Source of the DNA: Leucobacter sp. L43 | GTDB lineage: Bacteria > Actinomycetota > Actinomycetes > Actinomycetales > Microbacteriaceae | Assembly (NCBI RefSeq): GCF_016597785.1 | Contig: NZ_JAENJG010000001.1 | Coordinates: 372,001 to 436,000 of the forward strand | DNA length: 64,000 nucleotides | Direction: 5' to 3' | Shown here: positions 55,067 through 64,000 of the stretch, one piece after another | Numbering within the stretch: position 1 is the stretch's first letter | How the letters are laid out: the number at the start of each line of letters is the position of its first letter | Position numbers and translations under genes: made by a program | Notes under the pieces: generated by a model | Database searches by the model: none | What the model saw: only the letters and a program-made list of their open reading frames with translations | What the model was told of the DNA's origin: nothing

Positions 55067-56455
55067 ATGGCCGCGACAGCACTCACCGGATCCCGATCGG
55101 CACCGCGCAAACCCCGCCGGAGGGGGTGGGACAAACACACTTGGCTCTACGTCGCCGTGATCGTCGCGGTCGTGCTCGGAGCCGTGATCGGGCTCGTGGC
55201 GCCCGATTTCGCCGTCGGTCTCGAACCACTCGGCAAGGCATTCGTCGGACTCATCAAGATGATGATCGCGCCGATCATCTTCTGCACCATCGTCATCGGC
55301 GTCGGCTCCATCGCCACGGCCGCGACGGTCGGAAAGATCGGCGGGCTCGCCCTCGCCTACTTCATGACCATGTCCACCTTCGCTCTGGCGATCGGCCTGG
55401 TCGTCGGCAATTTGCTCCACCCGGGAACAGGCCTCGACATGCAGGGAGCGGAGTACACGGTCACGGGCGAAAGCAGCAGCACACAGGATTTCGTGCTCGG
55501 CATCATCCCGACGACGTTCTTCTCCGCGTTCACGGGCGAGAGCGTGCTCCAGGTCCTCTTCATCGCTCTCCTCACGGGTTTCGCGCTCCAGGGCCTCGGC
55601 GAACGCGCGACGCCCATCATGGACGCCATCAAGCACCTGCAGACGCTGGTCTTCCGCATTCTCAGCATGATCCTCTGGCTCGCCCCGCTCGGAGCATTCG
55701 GGGCCATCGCGGCTGTCGTCGGGAAAACCGGGATCGCAGCGATCTGGAGTCTCGGAGTGCTCATGCTCGGCTTCTACATCACCTGCATCGTCTTCATCGT
55801 CGGAGTGCTCGGTACCCTGCTCTATGCGGTCACGCGCGTCAACATCTTCGCAGTCATGAAGTACCTCGGACGCGAGTACCTGCTCATCGTGGGCACGTCG
55901 TCATCCGAATCGGCCCTGCCGCGGTTGATCGCGAAAATGGAACACCTCGGAGTCTCGAAACCCGTCGTCGGCATCACGGTGCCCACGGGGTACTCGTTCA
56001 ACCTCGACGGCACCGCGATCTACCTGACCATGGCCTCGCTCTTCATCGCCGCCGGAATGGGCGACCCCATGAGCCTCAGCGAGCAGATCGGGCTGCTCGT
56101 CTTCATGATCATCGCTTCGAAGGGAGCCGCCGGTGTGACGGGCGCGGGACTCGCGACACTCGCGGGCGGACTGCAGGCGTACCGGCCTGAGCTCGTCGAC
56201 GGGGTCGGCGTGATCGTCGGCATCGACCGCTTCATGTCGGAAGGGCGGGCGCTCACCAACTTCACCGGCAACGCTGTTGCGACGCTGCTCCTCGGATCAT
56301 GGACGAAGCAGGTCGATATGCAGCGCGTGCATCGAGTGCTCCGCGGGGAGGCGCCATTCGATGAGACGACCCTCACCGGCGACAATCACGGCGCCTCGGC
56401 CGGCTCGGATTCCCACGCACGCGTCGAGGCGGATCCTCGCTTCCGGCGGCGCTGA
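55067..56455 (+). CDS. dctA: C4-dicarboxylate:cation symporter (DctA/DAACS family)
   Basis: The 462-residue membrane protein has eight helices plus re-entrant hairpins. The signature GTSSSESALPRL (hairpin 1), VPTGYSFNLDGTAIY (helix 7) and GIDRFMSEGRALTNFTGNAVAT (helix 8) are intact. It imports succinate, fumarate and malate with protons or sodium. AGAAGGAG lies 4 bases before ATG 55067; the upstream part of the frame is non-coding. It is divergent from the sensor gene, as in classic dcu/dct modules. Confidence 0.93.
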   Translation: MAATALTGSRSAPRKPRRRGWDKHTWLYVAVIVAVVLGAVIGLVAPDFAVGLEPLGKAFVGLIKMMIAPIIFCTIVIGVGSIATAATVGKIGGLALAYFMTMSTFALAIGLVVGNLLHPGTGLDMQGAEYTVTGESSSTQDFVLGIIPTTFFSAFTGESVLQVLFIALLTGFALQGLGERATPIMDAIKHLQTLVFRILSMILWLAPLGAFGAIAAVVGKTGIAAIWSLGVLMLGFYITCIVFIVGVLGTLLYAVTRVNIFAVMKYLGREYLLIVGTSSSESALPRLIAKMEHLGVSKPVVGITVPTGYSFNLDGTAIYLTMASLFIAAGMGDPMSLSEQIGLLVFMIIASKGAAGVTGAGLATLAGGLQAYRPELVDGVGVIVGIDRFMSEGRALTNFTGNAVATLLLGSWTKQVDMQRVHRVLRGEAPFDETTLTGDNHGASAGSDSHARVEADPRFRRR

Positions 56456-56471
56456 TCAGCGGCGGCCCGGC

Positions 56472-57248
56472 TCACCAGCGCTGGAACGCCGCATTCAGCA
56501 CCGCGAGCGCAGCGGGACCGGCGGAGGACGTTCGGAGCACCGTGTCGCCGAGGAGCAGGATCGATGCTCCGGCTTCCTCCAACCCGTCGAGCTCGTCGCC
56601 GGCGAACCCGCCCTCCGGTCCGACGACGAGCAGCAGCTCATCGGCCGGGTGCGCGGATTCGGCTGCGGACCGCGCCCACGTCGAGACCCGAGAGGTGCCG
56701 CGCGGGTGCAGCACGACGACCGTCTCCTGCTCGCGGCTCGCGATCTCGCGCAACCCGTCGAGCGAAACCGGCTCGCGCACTTCGGGAATGCGCGCGCGCA
56801 TCGATTGCTTCGACGCCTCTCGCGCGACGCGCCTCCACTTCGCGAGCCCCTTCGCGATCTTCTCCTGGGCACCGGAGCCATCCCAGCGGGAGACGGAACG
56901 CGCGGCCTGCCACGGCACGATGGCATCGACGCCGAACTCGGTCGCCTGCTCCACGGCTCGCTCGTCTCGGTCGCCCTTCGCGAGCGCCTGCACGAGCACC
57001 AGACGCGGACCGGCGGGCGGCGCTGACGGAACGACGCGATCGATGCGCACGGTGAAGCGATCCTTCGCGACCGACTCGACCGCGCCCTCCCCCAGTGCGC
57101 CGGCACCGTCGCCGATCGCCGTCCGCTCGCCGACGCGCAGGCGGCTCACGCGAACGGCGTGACGTCCCTCATCACCGCTCACCTCGACGAGCGACCCCGG
57201 AACGATGTCGGAAGCGTCGAGGTCTTCGCGGTAGTAGAGGTTGGCCAC
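56472..57248 (-). CDS. rsmE: 16S rRNA (uracil1498-N3)-methyltransferase
   Basis: The 258-residue SPOUT methyltransferase has HAVRVSRLRVGE near the start (PUA-like part), the VEQATEFGVDAIVPW block and the knotted SAM site VVGPEGGFAGDE. GTG 57248 follows dnaJ by 2 bases. Confidence 0.94.
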   Translation of the reverse strand: MANLYYREDLDASDIVPGSLVEVSGDEGRHAVRVSRLRVGERTAIGDGAGALGEGAVESVAKDRFTVRIDRVVPSAPPAGPRLVLVQALAKGDRDERAVEQATEFGVDAIVPWQAARSVSRWDGSGAQEKIAKGLAKWRRVAREASKQSMRARIPEVREPVSLDGLREIASREQETVVVLHPRGTSRVSTWARSAAESAHPADELLLVVGPEGGFAGDELDGLEEAGASILLLGDTVLRTSSAGPAALAVLNAAFQRW

Positions 57249-57250
57249 GC

Positions 57251-58354
57251 TCAGCCCTGACGGAAGAAGCGGTCGCGAATCTTGCCGAAGAAGCCCTGAT
57301 GGAATTCGCCGAGGTGCGGAGCATCGTCCTTGCGCAGCGACGCGAGCTGCCGCACCAGATCCTTCTCCCGATTCGAGAGCTTCGTCGGCGTGGCGACCTG
57401 CACGGCGATCTTCAGATCACCGCGCGTCGTGCTGCGCAGTCCCTGGATCCCGCGACCGCGAACCGTGAGCATGTCTCCGGATTGCACCCCCGGCTCGACC
57501 TCGACCTCGACCTCGCCGTCGAGGCCCGCGAGCTTCGCATCGGCGCCGAGAATCGCATCGGTCATGGAGAGCTGCATCGTGCACAGCAGATCATTGCCGT
57601 CACGGCTGAAGATGTCGTGATGCATCACGCGGAACTCGATGAACAGGTCGCCGTTCGGCCCGCCACCGGGGCCCACCTCGCCGCCGCCGCGCATCTGCAG
57701 GCGCGTGCCGGTGTCGATGCCGGAGGGAACCTCGATGGGGAAGGTGCGGCGCTCGCGCACGCGCCCCTTGCCCGCGCACTGCACGCAGGGATGCTCGATG
57801 ATGGTGCCGTACCCCTGGCAGCTGCCGCACGGGTGCATGGTGACCACATTGCCGAAGAGCGACCGTACCTGGCGCTGCACCTGTCCCTGACCACCGCAGA
57901 CGTCGCAGGTGACGGGATGCGTGCCCGGCTGGCAGCAACTGCCCTGGCAGACTTCGCAGAGCACCGCCGTGTTCACGGTGATCTCGCGCTGCGTGCCGAA
58001 GATGACGTCTTCGAGCGAGACGTCGACCCGGATCATCGCGTCGTCTCCGCGCTCCGAGCGCGAACGCGGACCGCGCTGACCCGCACCGCCGAATCCGGCG
58101 CCGCCGAAGAAGGTCTCGAAGATGTCGCCGAACCCGGCGGCGCCCCCCTGCGAGCCGCCCATGTCGTAGTGCTGCCGCTGCTCGGGGTCGCTCAGCACGT
58201 CGTACGCATGCGTCACGCTCTTGAACTGCTCGGCCGCGTCCTCGCTCGGGTTCACATCCGGGTGCAACTGGCGTGCCAGCCGCCGGTAGGCCTTCTTGAT
58301 CTCTTCGGCGCTCGCTTCGCGGGAAACGCCGAGGGTCTCGTAATGATCGGCCAC
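57251..58354 (-). CDS. dnaJ: Chaperone DnaJ
   Basis: The 367-residue protein has the J domain with HPD ([10 protein letters not shown]), a Gly/Phe stretch ([17 protein letters not shown]) and a zinc centre with four CxxC modules; the first reads CEVCQGSCC instead of the usual CxxCxGxG. It lacks a separate grpE/dnaK context and is the second DnaJ type paired with HrcA, as common in actinobacteria. GTG start. Confidence 0.95.
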   Translation of the reverse strand: MADHYETLGVSREASAEEIKKAYRRLARQLHPDVNPSEDAAEQFKSVTHAYDVLSDPEQRQHYDMGGSQGGAAGFGDIFETFFGGAGFGGAGQRGPRSRSERGDDAMIRVDVSLEDVIFGTQREITVNTAVLCEVCQGSCCQPGTHPVTCDVCGGQGQVQRQVRSLFGNVVTMHPCGSCQGYGTIIEHPCVQCAGKGRVRERRTFPIEVPSGIDTGTRLQMRGGGEVGPGGGPNGDLFIEFRVMHHDIFSRDGNDLLCTMQLSMTDAILGADAKLAGLDGEVEVEVEPGVQSGDMLTVRGRGIQGLRSTTRGDLKIAVQVATPTKLSNREKDLVRQLASLRKDDAPHLGEFHQGFFGKIRDRFFRQG

Positions 58355-58408
58355 GCTATATCGCTCCTCAGGTAGGGGGTGTCGTCGGGTGGGCAGGAGG
58401 AGCGGCGG

Positions 58409-59446
58409 CTACCGCTCCTCCCCCAAGAATCGGTTGAGGTAGCGCGCGATCGCGCGCACTGTGGCGATGTTGCCGGCGTAGTCCATACGCAGCGGCCCCA
58501 ATACGCCGAGTTTCGAGATCGCGATGCCGTCCTCGTACTTCGACGCGATGATCGAGGTCTCTGAGAGCCCGTAGGCCTCGTTCTCACGACCGATCGACGC
58601 CGAGACATCGCGGTCGTCGTGCACCAGCTCGCCGAGAAGTCGAAGCAGGGTGACCTGCTCCTCAATGGCTTCGAGCACGACGGGCAGCGATCCGGCGAAC
58701 TCGCCATCGGGTCGGGAGAGGTTCGCGGCGCCAGCAACGGCGATGCGGTCATTGCGGTTGGCCTGCAATTGCCCCGACACCACCGCGAGCACGCGGCGCA
58801 CGAGATCGGACTCGTCTGGTTGCGACCAGAGCGGCAGATCCTCCACGAGACGCGTCACCGCACCCGCAGCCGTCTCGACGTCGCTGCCCACCGCCGCATC
58901 GGCGATGCGCTGCCGGAGGCCGTGCACCCACGCCTCCGTGACGCGCGAGGCCGGAAGGAGGGCCACCTGCTGCTCCACCACTCCGCTGCCGAGAATCAGG
59001 ACGCTGAGCACCCGATCCTCGCCGATCGCGACGAGGTCGATGTGACGCACGACCGTGCGGCGCAGCGACGGGTACTGCGCGACCGCGACCTGGTTGGTGA
59101 GCTGGGAGAGCATGCGCACCGTGCGCGCCATGACGTCGTCGAGATCCGACGACTCGCCGAGGAAGCGCTCGATCGCGGATCGCTGCGCCGAACTCAACGG
59201 ACGAATGCGTGCGAGCGTGTCGACGTAGAGCCGGTACCCCTTGTCCGTCGGCACGCGGCCCGAGGACGTGTGCGGCTGCGCAATGAGCTCGTCTTCCTCG
59301 AGCAGGGCCATGTCATTGCGAATGGTCGCTGCGGAGACGCCGAAGCTGTGGCGGTCGACGATCGCCTTCGACCCGACGGGCTCGTTCGACGACACGTAAT
59401 CGCCAACGATCGCGTGCAATACCGCGAGGCTGCGCTCCGAAACCAT
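58409..59446 (-). CDS. hrcA: Heat-inducible transcription repressor HrcA
   Basis: The 345-residue repressor has the N-terminal winged helix (VSERSLAVLHAIVGDYVSSNEPVGSKAI, GVSAATIRNDMALLEE) and the C-terminal GAF-like domain ending EDGIAISKLGVLGPLRMDYAGNIATVRAIARYLNRFL. It binds CIRCE, which lies 15 bases upstream of its start codon, so it controls its own operon with dnaJ and rsmE. ATG 59446 has AGGAGG 4 bases upstream. Confidence 0.96.
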   Translation of the reverse strand: MVSERSLAVLHAIVGDYVSSNEPVGSKAIVDRHSFGVSAATIRNDMALLEEDELIAQPHTSSGRVPTDKGYRLYVDTLARIRPLSSAQRSAIERFLGESSDLDDVMARTVRMLSQLTNQVAVAQYPSLRRTVVRHIDLVAIGEDRVLSVLILGSGVVEQQVALLPASRVTEAWVHGLRQRIADAAVGSDVETAAGAVTRLVEDLPLWSQPDESDLVRRVLAVVSGQLQANRNDRIAVAGAANLSRPDGEFAGSLPVVLEAIEEQVTLLRLLGELVHDDRDVSASIGRENEAYGLSETSIIASKYEDGIAISKLGVLGPLRMDYAGNIATVRAIARYLNRFLGEER

Positions 59447-59460
59447 CGCCCCTCCTGACC

Positions 59461-59487
59461 CTGGCACTCACTTGTTCCGAGTGCCAA
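59461..59487. promoter_or_regulatory. CIRCE operator
   Basis: CTGGCACTC - 9 bases - GAGTGCCAA is an inverted repeat matching CIRCE (TTAGCACTC-N9-GAGTGCTAA) in both arms apart from a few outer bases. It lies between the hrcA start codon and a TAGACT -10. Confidence 0.92.
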
Positions 59488-59492
59488 GTCTA
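59487..59492 (-). promoter_or_regulatory. hrcA promoter -10
   Basis: TAGACT on the minus strand overlaps the last base of CIRCE, so HrcA bound there would cover the transcription start. Confidence 0.5.
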
Positions 59493-59589
59493 GCGCAGGC
59501 ACGGTGGCATGCGACCGCTACCGCTCCCAGCGAACACGGCCGTGCGAGGGGTCCATGAGCGGCGCCCCACAGCCCCGACGGGGATGGGA

Positions 59590-60816
59590 TCAGCCGCCCA
59601 GCAGTCGGTGCACGACGGTGTCGGCGAGCAGTCGCCCGCGCAGGGTGGGAACGAGGCGTCCGGCGATCGCGGCCCTCCCGTCGAGGAGCCCGTCCGCGAT
59701 GAGCTGCGGGATCGAGCGACGTTCGTCGGCGCTCAGCACGTCAGCCGGAAGCCCGTCGACGATCCTGGTCTCGAGCAGGATGCGCTCCTCTCTCCGGGCC
59801 TCCTCCGACAGGGTCTCGCGCGAATGCGCGGGCGAGACGCCCTGCGCCATGCGCTGCGCGTATGCGCCCGGATGCTTCACGTTCCACCACCGCACTCCGC
59901 CCACGTGGCTGTGGGCTCCGGGGCCGGCCGCCCACCAGTCCTCACCCGTCCAGTACGAGAGATTGTGGCGCGACCGCGTCTCCGGCGAGCGCGACCAGTT
60001 GCTGATCTCGTACCAGGAGAAACCCGCCTCGGCGAAGCGGGCGTCGGCGAGCTCGTACATATCGGCGTGCAGGTCCTCGTCGGGGGCGGCGACCTCCCCG
60101 CGTCGGATCTGCGCGGCGAGCTTCGTGCCGCGCTCGATGATCAGCGCGTAGGCCGAGATATGGTCGGGCTCGCAGGCGAGCGCTGCGTCGATCGAGCGCT
60201 CCCAATCGGCGAGGCTCTCGCCCGGCGTGCCGTAGATGAGATCGACGCTCACCTGGAGCCCGGCATCGCGCGCCCACTGCGTGACCAGCGGCACGCGCTC
60301 AGGGGTGTGCGTGCGGTCGAGCGTCGCGAGCACGTGCGGCACGGCGGACTGCATGCCGAAACTCACGCGCGTGAATCCCGCATCGGCCAGTGTTCGCAGG
60401 TACTCGGCGTCGACCGAGTCGGGATTCGCCTCCGTCGTCACCTCAGCCCCGTCGGCCAGCCCCCACTCCGCCCGGATGCGCCCGAGCATGCGAGCGAGAT
60501 CGTCGGCCGGCAGCAGCGTCGGCGTGCCCCCGCCGAAGAACACGGTCGATACCTGCCGTTCCGGAAGCCCGGCGAGTCGCAGCACGCGGCCGCCCAGGGT
60601 CAGCTCCTGCTCCACCTGCGCGGCGTAGTCGCCCCGCGAGGTGCCGCCGAGCTCACTGGCCGTGTACGTGTTGAAATCGCAGTATCCGCATCGCACTCGG
60701 CAGTACGGCACGTGCACGTACACGCCGAAGTTGCGGGCATGCGCGCCGACCGCGACCTCGGGTGGGAGCGCGCCGTCCTCCGGGGCGGGGTCTCCCTCAG
60801 GCAGTGCGCTCGGCAC
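59590..60816 (-). CDS. hemW: Radical SAM heme chaperone HemW
   Basis: The 408-residue protein has the radical-SAM motif CRVRCGYCDFN (CxxxCxxC, plus HemW's extra conserved C), FFGGGTPTLL and TTEANPDSV. HemW-type proteins lack the coproporphyrinogen oxidase activity of HemN and are thought to deliver heme. GTG 60816; Pro/Glu-rich first 28 residues are poorly conserved. Confidence 0.92.
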   Translation of the reverse strand: MPSALPEGDPAPEDGALPPEVAVGAHARNFGVYVHVPYCRVRCGYCDFNTYTASELGGTSRGDYAAQVEQELTLGGRVLRLAGLPERQVSTVFFGGGTPTLLPADDLARMLGRIRAEWGLADGAEVTTEANPDSVDAEYLRTLADAGFTRVSFGMQSAVPHVLATLDRTHTPERVPLVTQWARDAGLQVSVDLIYGTPGESLADWERSIDAALACEPDHISAYALIIERGTKLAAQIRRGEVAAPDEDLHADMYELADARFAEAGFSWYEISNWSRSPETRSRHNLSYWTGEDWWAAGPGAHSHVGGVRWWNVKHPGAYAQRMAQGVSPAHSRETLSEEARREERILLETRIVDGLPADVLSADERRSIPQLIADGLLDGRAAIAGRLVPTLRGRLLADTVVHRLLGG

Positions 60817-60864
60817 GGCGGTCTCCTGATCCTGCGTTCCACTCGGGGCAGAACAGCCCCCTCA

Positions 60865-61791
60865 TCACGACCGTCTACTGGGTCGGCGCTGGTGAGTCGG
60901 GCCGTTCGCGTCGGCGCCCGGCAGATGGCCGGGGGCGTCGTCTTGCTCCGCGATCCCATCCGACGTCTGCACAGGCTCAACCTCGGGCTCGGCCACAACC
61001 TCAGGCTCGGGCTCGGGCGCAGCCTCGGGCTCGGTCGCCTGTACAGGCTCCGGCACAGCCTCAGGCTCGGCATCCGGCGCCGCATCGACAGCTGGCTCCG
61101 CCGCGGGGGTCTCCGCCTGCACGGCCGGGCCGAGATCCGGAACGGGCTGAGCACCGGGAGCGAGCGCGGCGATCCCGCGCTTGACGGCATCGAGCGCGGC
61201 ACGGACGTCGGCGCGGCCGCGCAGGCCGAGCAAACCGTTCTTCGGCGCTGCGACGAACCCGCGGGCGACGGCCCACACCGTGTCGTCGGCGCGGAACTCG
61301 ATCAGGAAGAGCTGCTCGCCGACAGCGCCGGCTTCGTCACCGGTCCCCCACGCGAACCCGACGCGGCGCTCCTCGTCCACGGTGTACACCACGAGCACGT
61401 TTCGGGGATCCTGCCCCTCGAAGTGCAGCACCGCGGTGGTTCCCGCGACGATGTACGGTTCGCCGTCTGGGCCGAACTGCTCCTCGACCTCACCAGCGGC
61501 CTCCGGCATTCCGTCACCGTTGAAGCTCGGGCCCACGTATTCCGAACCAGCGCCTCGAACGATGTCGGTCACACGCACGCCGGATCCGCGCTGCGCGCCC
61601 CAGGTCATCAGCAGGCTGGACGCGATCAAGAATCGCTCCTGGCCGCTTCCGAGGCGGAGCTCCTCCTCGTACGGGGTCATGCCCTCGGGCGGGAACCGAA
61701 CGATGTCGGGGTCTTTCGAAGCTCCGACGGCCGCATAAGCGACCGGCATCTCCACGTGGCTGCTGCGGCGGGCCGGCTGATCCTTGCTCAT
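60865..61791 (-). CDS. DUF1990 family protein with Pro/Glu repeat tail
   Basis: The 308-residue protein has a DUF1990 domain (residues 12-210): [38 protein letters not shown] and [12 protein letters not shown]. The C-terminal 90 residues are low-complexity Ala/Pro/Glu (repeated EPE, PEPEPEV). Function unknown. ATG 61791 overlaps the lepA stop (ATGA), so it is translationally coupled to lepA. Confidence 0.85.
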   Translation of the reverse strand: MSKDQPARRSSHVEMPVAYAAVGASKDPDIVRFPPEGMTPYEEELRLGSGQERFLIASSLLMTWGAQRGSGVRVTDIVRGAGSEYVGPSFNGDGMPEAAGEVEEQFGPDGEPYIVAGTTAVLHFEGQDPRNVLVVYTVDEERRVGFAWGTGDEAGAVGEQLFLIEFRADDTVWAVARGFVAAPKNGLLGLRGRADVRAALDAVKRGIAALAPGAQPVPDLGPAVQAETPAAEPAVDAAPDAEPEAVPEPVQATEPEAAPEPEPEVVAEPEVEPVQTSDGIAEQDDAPGHLPGADANGPTHQRRPSRRS

Positions 61792-63641
61792 CGCTTGCCC
61801 CCTTCCTTCCCCTCCACATCCCCGGAGAGCGCGGCGATGAAGGCCTCCTGCGGCACCTCGACGCGGCCCACCATTTTCATGCGCTTCTTGCCCTCTTTCT
61901 GCTTCTCGAGCAGCTTGCGCTTGCGACTGATGTCGCCGCCGTAGCACTTCGCCAGCACGTCCTTGCGGATCGCGCGAATCGTCTCGCGGGCGATCACGCG
62001 CGCGCCGATCGCGGCCTGGATCGGCACTTCGAACTGCTGGCGCGGGATGAGCTTGCGCAGGCGTTCGGCCATCATCGTGCCGTACGAGTACGCGTTGTCG
62101 CGGTGCACGATCGCGCTGAAGGCGTCGACAGCTTCGCCCTGTAGCAGAATGTCCACCTTCACCAGGTCCGCCTCCTGCTCGCCCATCGGCTCGTAGTCGA
62201 GGCTCGCGTAGCCCTGGGTGCGACTCTTCAGGTGGTCGAAGAAGTCGAAGACGATCTCGCCGAGCGGAATGCTGTAGCGCAGCTCGACGCGCTCGCCCAG
62301 GTACTCCATTCCCAGCAGATTGCCGCGGCGGCTCTGGCAGAGCTCCATGATCGCGCCGACGTAGTCCTTGGGCGCCAGAATGGCCGTCTTCACGACGGGC
62401 TCGCGCACGCTCGAGATCTTGCCATCGGGGTACTCCGACGGATTCGTCACGGTGATCTCGCGCCCGTCGTCGGTCGTGACCTGGTAGATCACGCTCGGAG
62501 CCGTCGCGATGAGGTCGAGATCGAACTCCCGCCGCAGGCGCTCGGAGATGATCTCGAGGTGGAGGAGCCCGAGAAATCCGCAGCGGAATCCGAAGCCGAG
62601 AGCCACTGAGGTCTCCGGCTCGTACTGCAGCGCAGCGTCTTCGAGCTTCAGCTTGTCGAGCGCCTCGCGCAGCACGGGGTAGTCGCTCCCGTCGAGCGGG
62701 TAGAGCCCCGAGAAGACCATCGGCTTCGGGTCGGTGTAGCCGGGCAGCGCCTCGGTCGCAGGCTTGCGCTTCGCGGTTACCGTGTCCCCCACCTTGGAGA
62801 GCCGCACGTCTTTCACACCCGTGATGAGGTAGCCCACCTCGCCGACGGCGAGTCCCTTCGTCGGCGTGGGCTCGGGTGCCGATACGCCCACTTCGAGGGC
62901 TTCGTGCTCCGAGCCGGTCGACATCATCTGCACCTTCTCGCGCGGCGACAGATTGCCATCGATCATGCGCACATAGGTGACGACACCGCGATACGGGTCG
63001 TAGACGGAGTCGAAGATCATCGCGCGCGGCGGCCCATCGGCGCTGCCGACCGGAGCCGGGATCCGATGCACCACGCTGTCGAGCAGTTCTTCGACACCGG
63101 CGCCGGTCTTCCCCGACACCTTCAGGATGTCTTCGGGACGGCCGCCGATGAGGTCGGCGATCTCACGCGAGACGCGCTCGGGATCGGCCGCAGGCAGGTC
63201 GATCTTGTTGAGCACCGGAATGATCTCGAGATCGTTCTCCATGGCGAGGTAGAGATTCGCGAGCGTCTGCGCTTCGATGCCCTGCGCGGCGTCCACGAGC
63301 AGGATCGCCCCTTCGCACGCCGCGAGCGAGCGCGAGACCTCGTAGCTGAAGTCGACGTGCCCCGGGGTGTCGATCATGTTGAGCGCGAAGTCGCCCGCAT
63401 CGGTCGCCCAGTGCATGCGCACCGCCTGCGACTTGATGGTGATGCCGCGCTCGCGCTCGATATCCATGCGGTCGAGGTACTGCGCGCGCATCTCGCGATC
63501 GGGAACGGTGCCCGTCACCTGAAGCATGCGGTCGGCCAGGGTCGACTTCCCGTGGTCGATGTGCGCGATGATGCAGAAGTTGCGAATCTTCGCGGGGTCG
63601 GTCGACGCCGGTACTGGAGGGTTCAGGCTGCGTGGAGACAT
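61788..63641 (-). CDS. lepA: Elongation factor 4 (LepA)
   Basis: The 617-residue translational GTPase has [21 protein letters not shown] and NKIDLP, domains II, III and V as in EF-G, and the LepA-specific C-terminal domain ([38 protein letters not shown]). It back-translocates or frees stalled ribosomes. ATG 63641 chosen; GATAAT lies 8 bases upstream and no Shine-Dalgarno is seen. Confidence 0.97.
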   Translation of the reverse strand: MSPRSLNPPVPASTDPAKIRNFCIIAHIDHGKSTLADRMLQVTGTVPDREMRAQYLDRMDIERERGITIKSQAVRMHWATDAGDFALNMIDTPGHVDFSYEVSRSLAACEGAILLVDAAQGIEAQTLANLYLAMENDLEIIPVLNKIDLPAADPERVSREIADLIGGRPEDILKVSGKTGAGVEELLDSVVHRIPAPVGSADGPPRAMIFDSVYDPYRGVVTYVRMIDGNLSPREKVQMMSTGSEHEALEVGVSAPEPTPTKGLAVGEVGYLITGVKDVRLSKVGDTVTAKRKPATEALPGYTDPKPMVFSGLYPLDGSDYPVLREALDKLKLEDAALQYEPETSVALGFGFRCGFLGLLHLEIISERLRREFDLDLIATAPSVIYQVTTDDGREITVTNPSEYPDGKISSVREPVVKTAILAPKDYVGAIMELCQSRRGNLLGMEYLGERVELRYSIPLGEIVFDFFDHLKSRTQGYASLDYEPMGEQEADLVKVDILLQGEAVDAFSAIVHRDNAYSYGTMMAERLRKLIPRQQFEVPIQAAIGARVIARETIRAIRKDVLAKCYGGDISRKRKLLEKQKEGKKRMKMVGRVEVPQEAFIAALSGDVEGKEGGKR

Positions 63642-63727
63642 TGTTCGCAATTATCGCACGCGCGGGAGCGGGTTCGTGCGCCGGACACGACGCCGCATTC
63701 CCCGAGTCCGGCCGTTCCTGCGAGAAT

Positions 63728-64000
63728 ATGCAGATGCCTCGCGTCGTCGCCCTGTATCGCTACCCCGTCAAAGGATTCACTCCGGAACGCCGCGAACGAC
63801 TCACCGTGCAGCGCGACGGGCGCATCGTCGGCGACCGGGTGCTCGCCTTCCGCTTCGCAGAGGCAGCGCTTCCCGAACAGCGCGACGGGCTCGACTACTG
63901 GCCGAAGGCGCAGGGCCTGGCGCTCCAGGACTTCCCGGCCCTCGCCGCATTGCGACTCGAGTTCGACGCTGCCGAGCGCCGCGTCACCATCTTCAGCGGC
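63728..64000 (+). CDS. MOSC-domain protein, 3'-truncated by window
   Basis: Ninety-one codons are visible: VVALYRYPVKGFTPERRERLTVQRDGRIVGDRVLAFRF is the N-terminal beta barrel of MOSC proteins (Moco sulfurase C-terminal relatives), which often carry molybdenum cofactor or mARC-like roles. The cysteine-bearing catalytic part is beyond the window. ATG 63728 or 63734 may be the start. Divergent from lepA. Confidence 0.7.
   Translation, partial: MQMPRVVALYRYPVKGFTPERRERLTVQRDGRIVGDRVLAFRFAEAALPEQRDGLDYWPKAQGLALQDFPALAALRLEFDAAERRVTIFSG

Overview
This window is high-GC chromosomal DNA with an actinobacterial core gene order. It most resembles the family Microbacteriaceae (Leucobacter-like), judged from four things: a mycobacterial IHF-like domain fused to guanylate kinase, type-2 PyrF and LeuA, the actinobacterial leuA leader peptide, and GTG/TTG starts with TANNNT-type leaderless promoters. 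The genus is an inference. No rRNA, tRNA, CRISPR array, insertion sequence or prophage was seen.

Layout. 1-3.9 kb: end of an ATP-dependent DNA ligase, a YaeQ protein, a DUF308 membrane protein, a 3-methyladenine DNA glycosylase and a DMT-type transporter. 3.9-13.8 kb (minus strand): one tightly overlapping pyrimidine operon, pyrR-pyrB-pyrC-membrane protein-carA-carB-pyrF, followed by the gmk fusion and preceded by a PyrR-binding hairpin at the pyrR ribosome binding site. 14.1-16.1 kb: a solitary DUF559 nuclease-like gene, then nusB and efp. 16.2-23.9 kb: an accessory block between efp and aroB with a thioesterase, an unknown protein, a divergent vWA / MoxR-AAA+ pair and a sortase-type surface protein. 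24.1-32.3 kb: alaS-ruvX-mltG-aroE-aroC-aroK-aroB (minus), a chorismate and cell-wall/translation operon. 32.4-39.4 kb: a small membrane protein, rpsD, rarA, a DUF349 protein, an orphan AbiEi-like gene and rel. 39.5-44.6 kb: ruvA-ruvB-yajC-secD-secF (minus). 44.7-48.7 kb: leuA with leader peptide and attenuator, and a DUF2207 membrane protein. 48.7-52.8 kb: HIT-phoH-ybeY-CNNM-era (minus). 52.8-56.5 kb: an inserted C4-dicarboxylate module, with a CitB-type regulator, a CitA-type sensor split by a frameshift, and divergent dctA. 56.5-63.6 kb: lepA-DUF1990-hemW and CIRCE-hrcA-dnaJ-rsmE (minus). The window ends inside a MOSC-domain gene.

How it works together. Most genes are housekeeping: nucleotide and aromatic/leucine biosynthesis, translation (AlaS, EF-P, LepA, Era, YbeY, S4), recombination (RuvAB, RarA), protein export (YajC-SecDF) and stringent response (Rel). 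They sit in long co-directional operons with 4-base ATGA/GTGA overlaps. Regulation visible in the DNA includes the PyrR box, the LeuA attenuator, CIRCE and a set of leaderless promoters. The accessory parts most worth attention are the MoxR-vWA locus, the broken sensor kinase, two solitary AbiEi/DUF559-like genes with a shared upstream motif at identical spacing, and long hairpins without T-tracts at gene ends.
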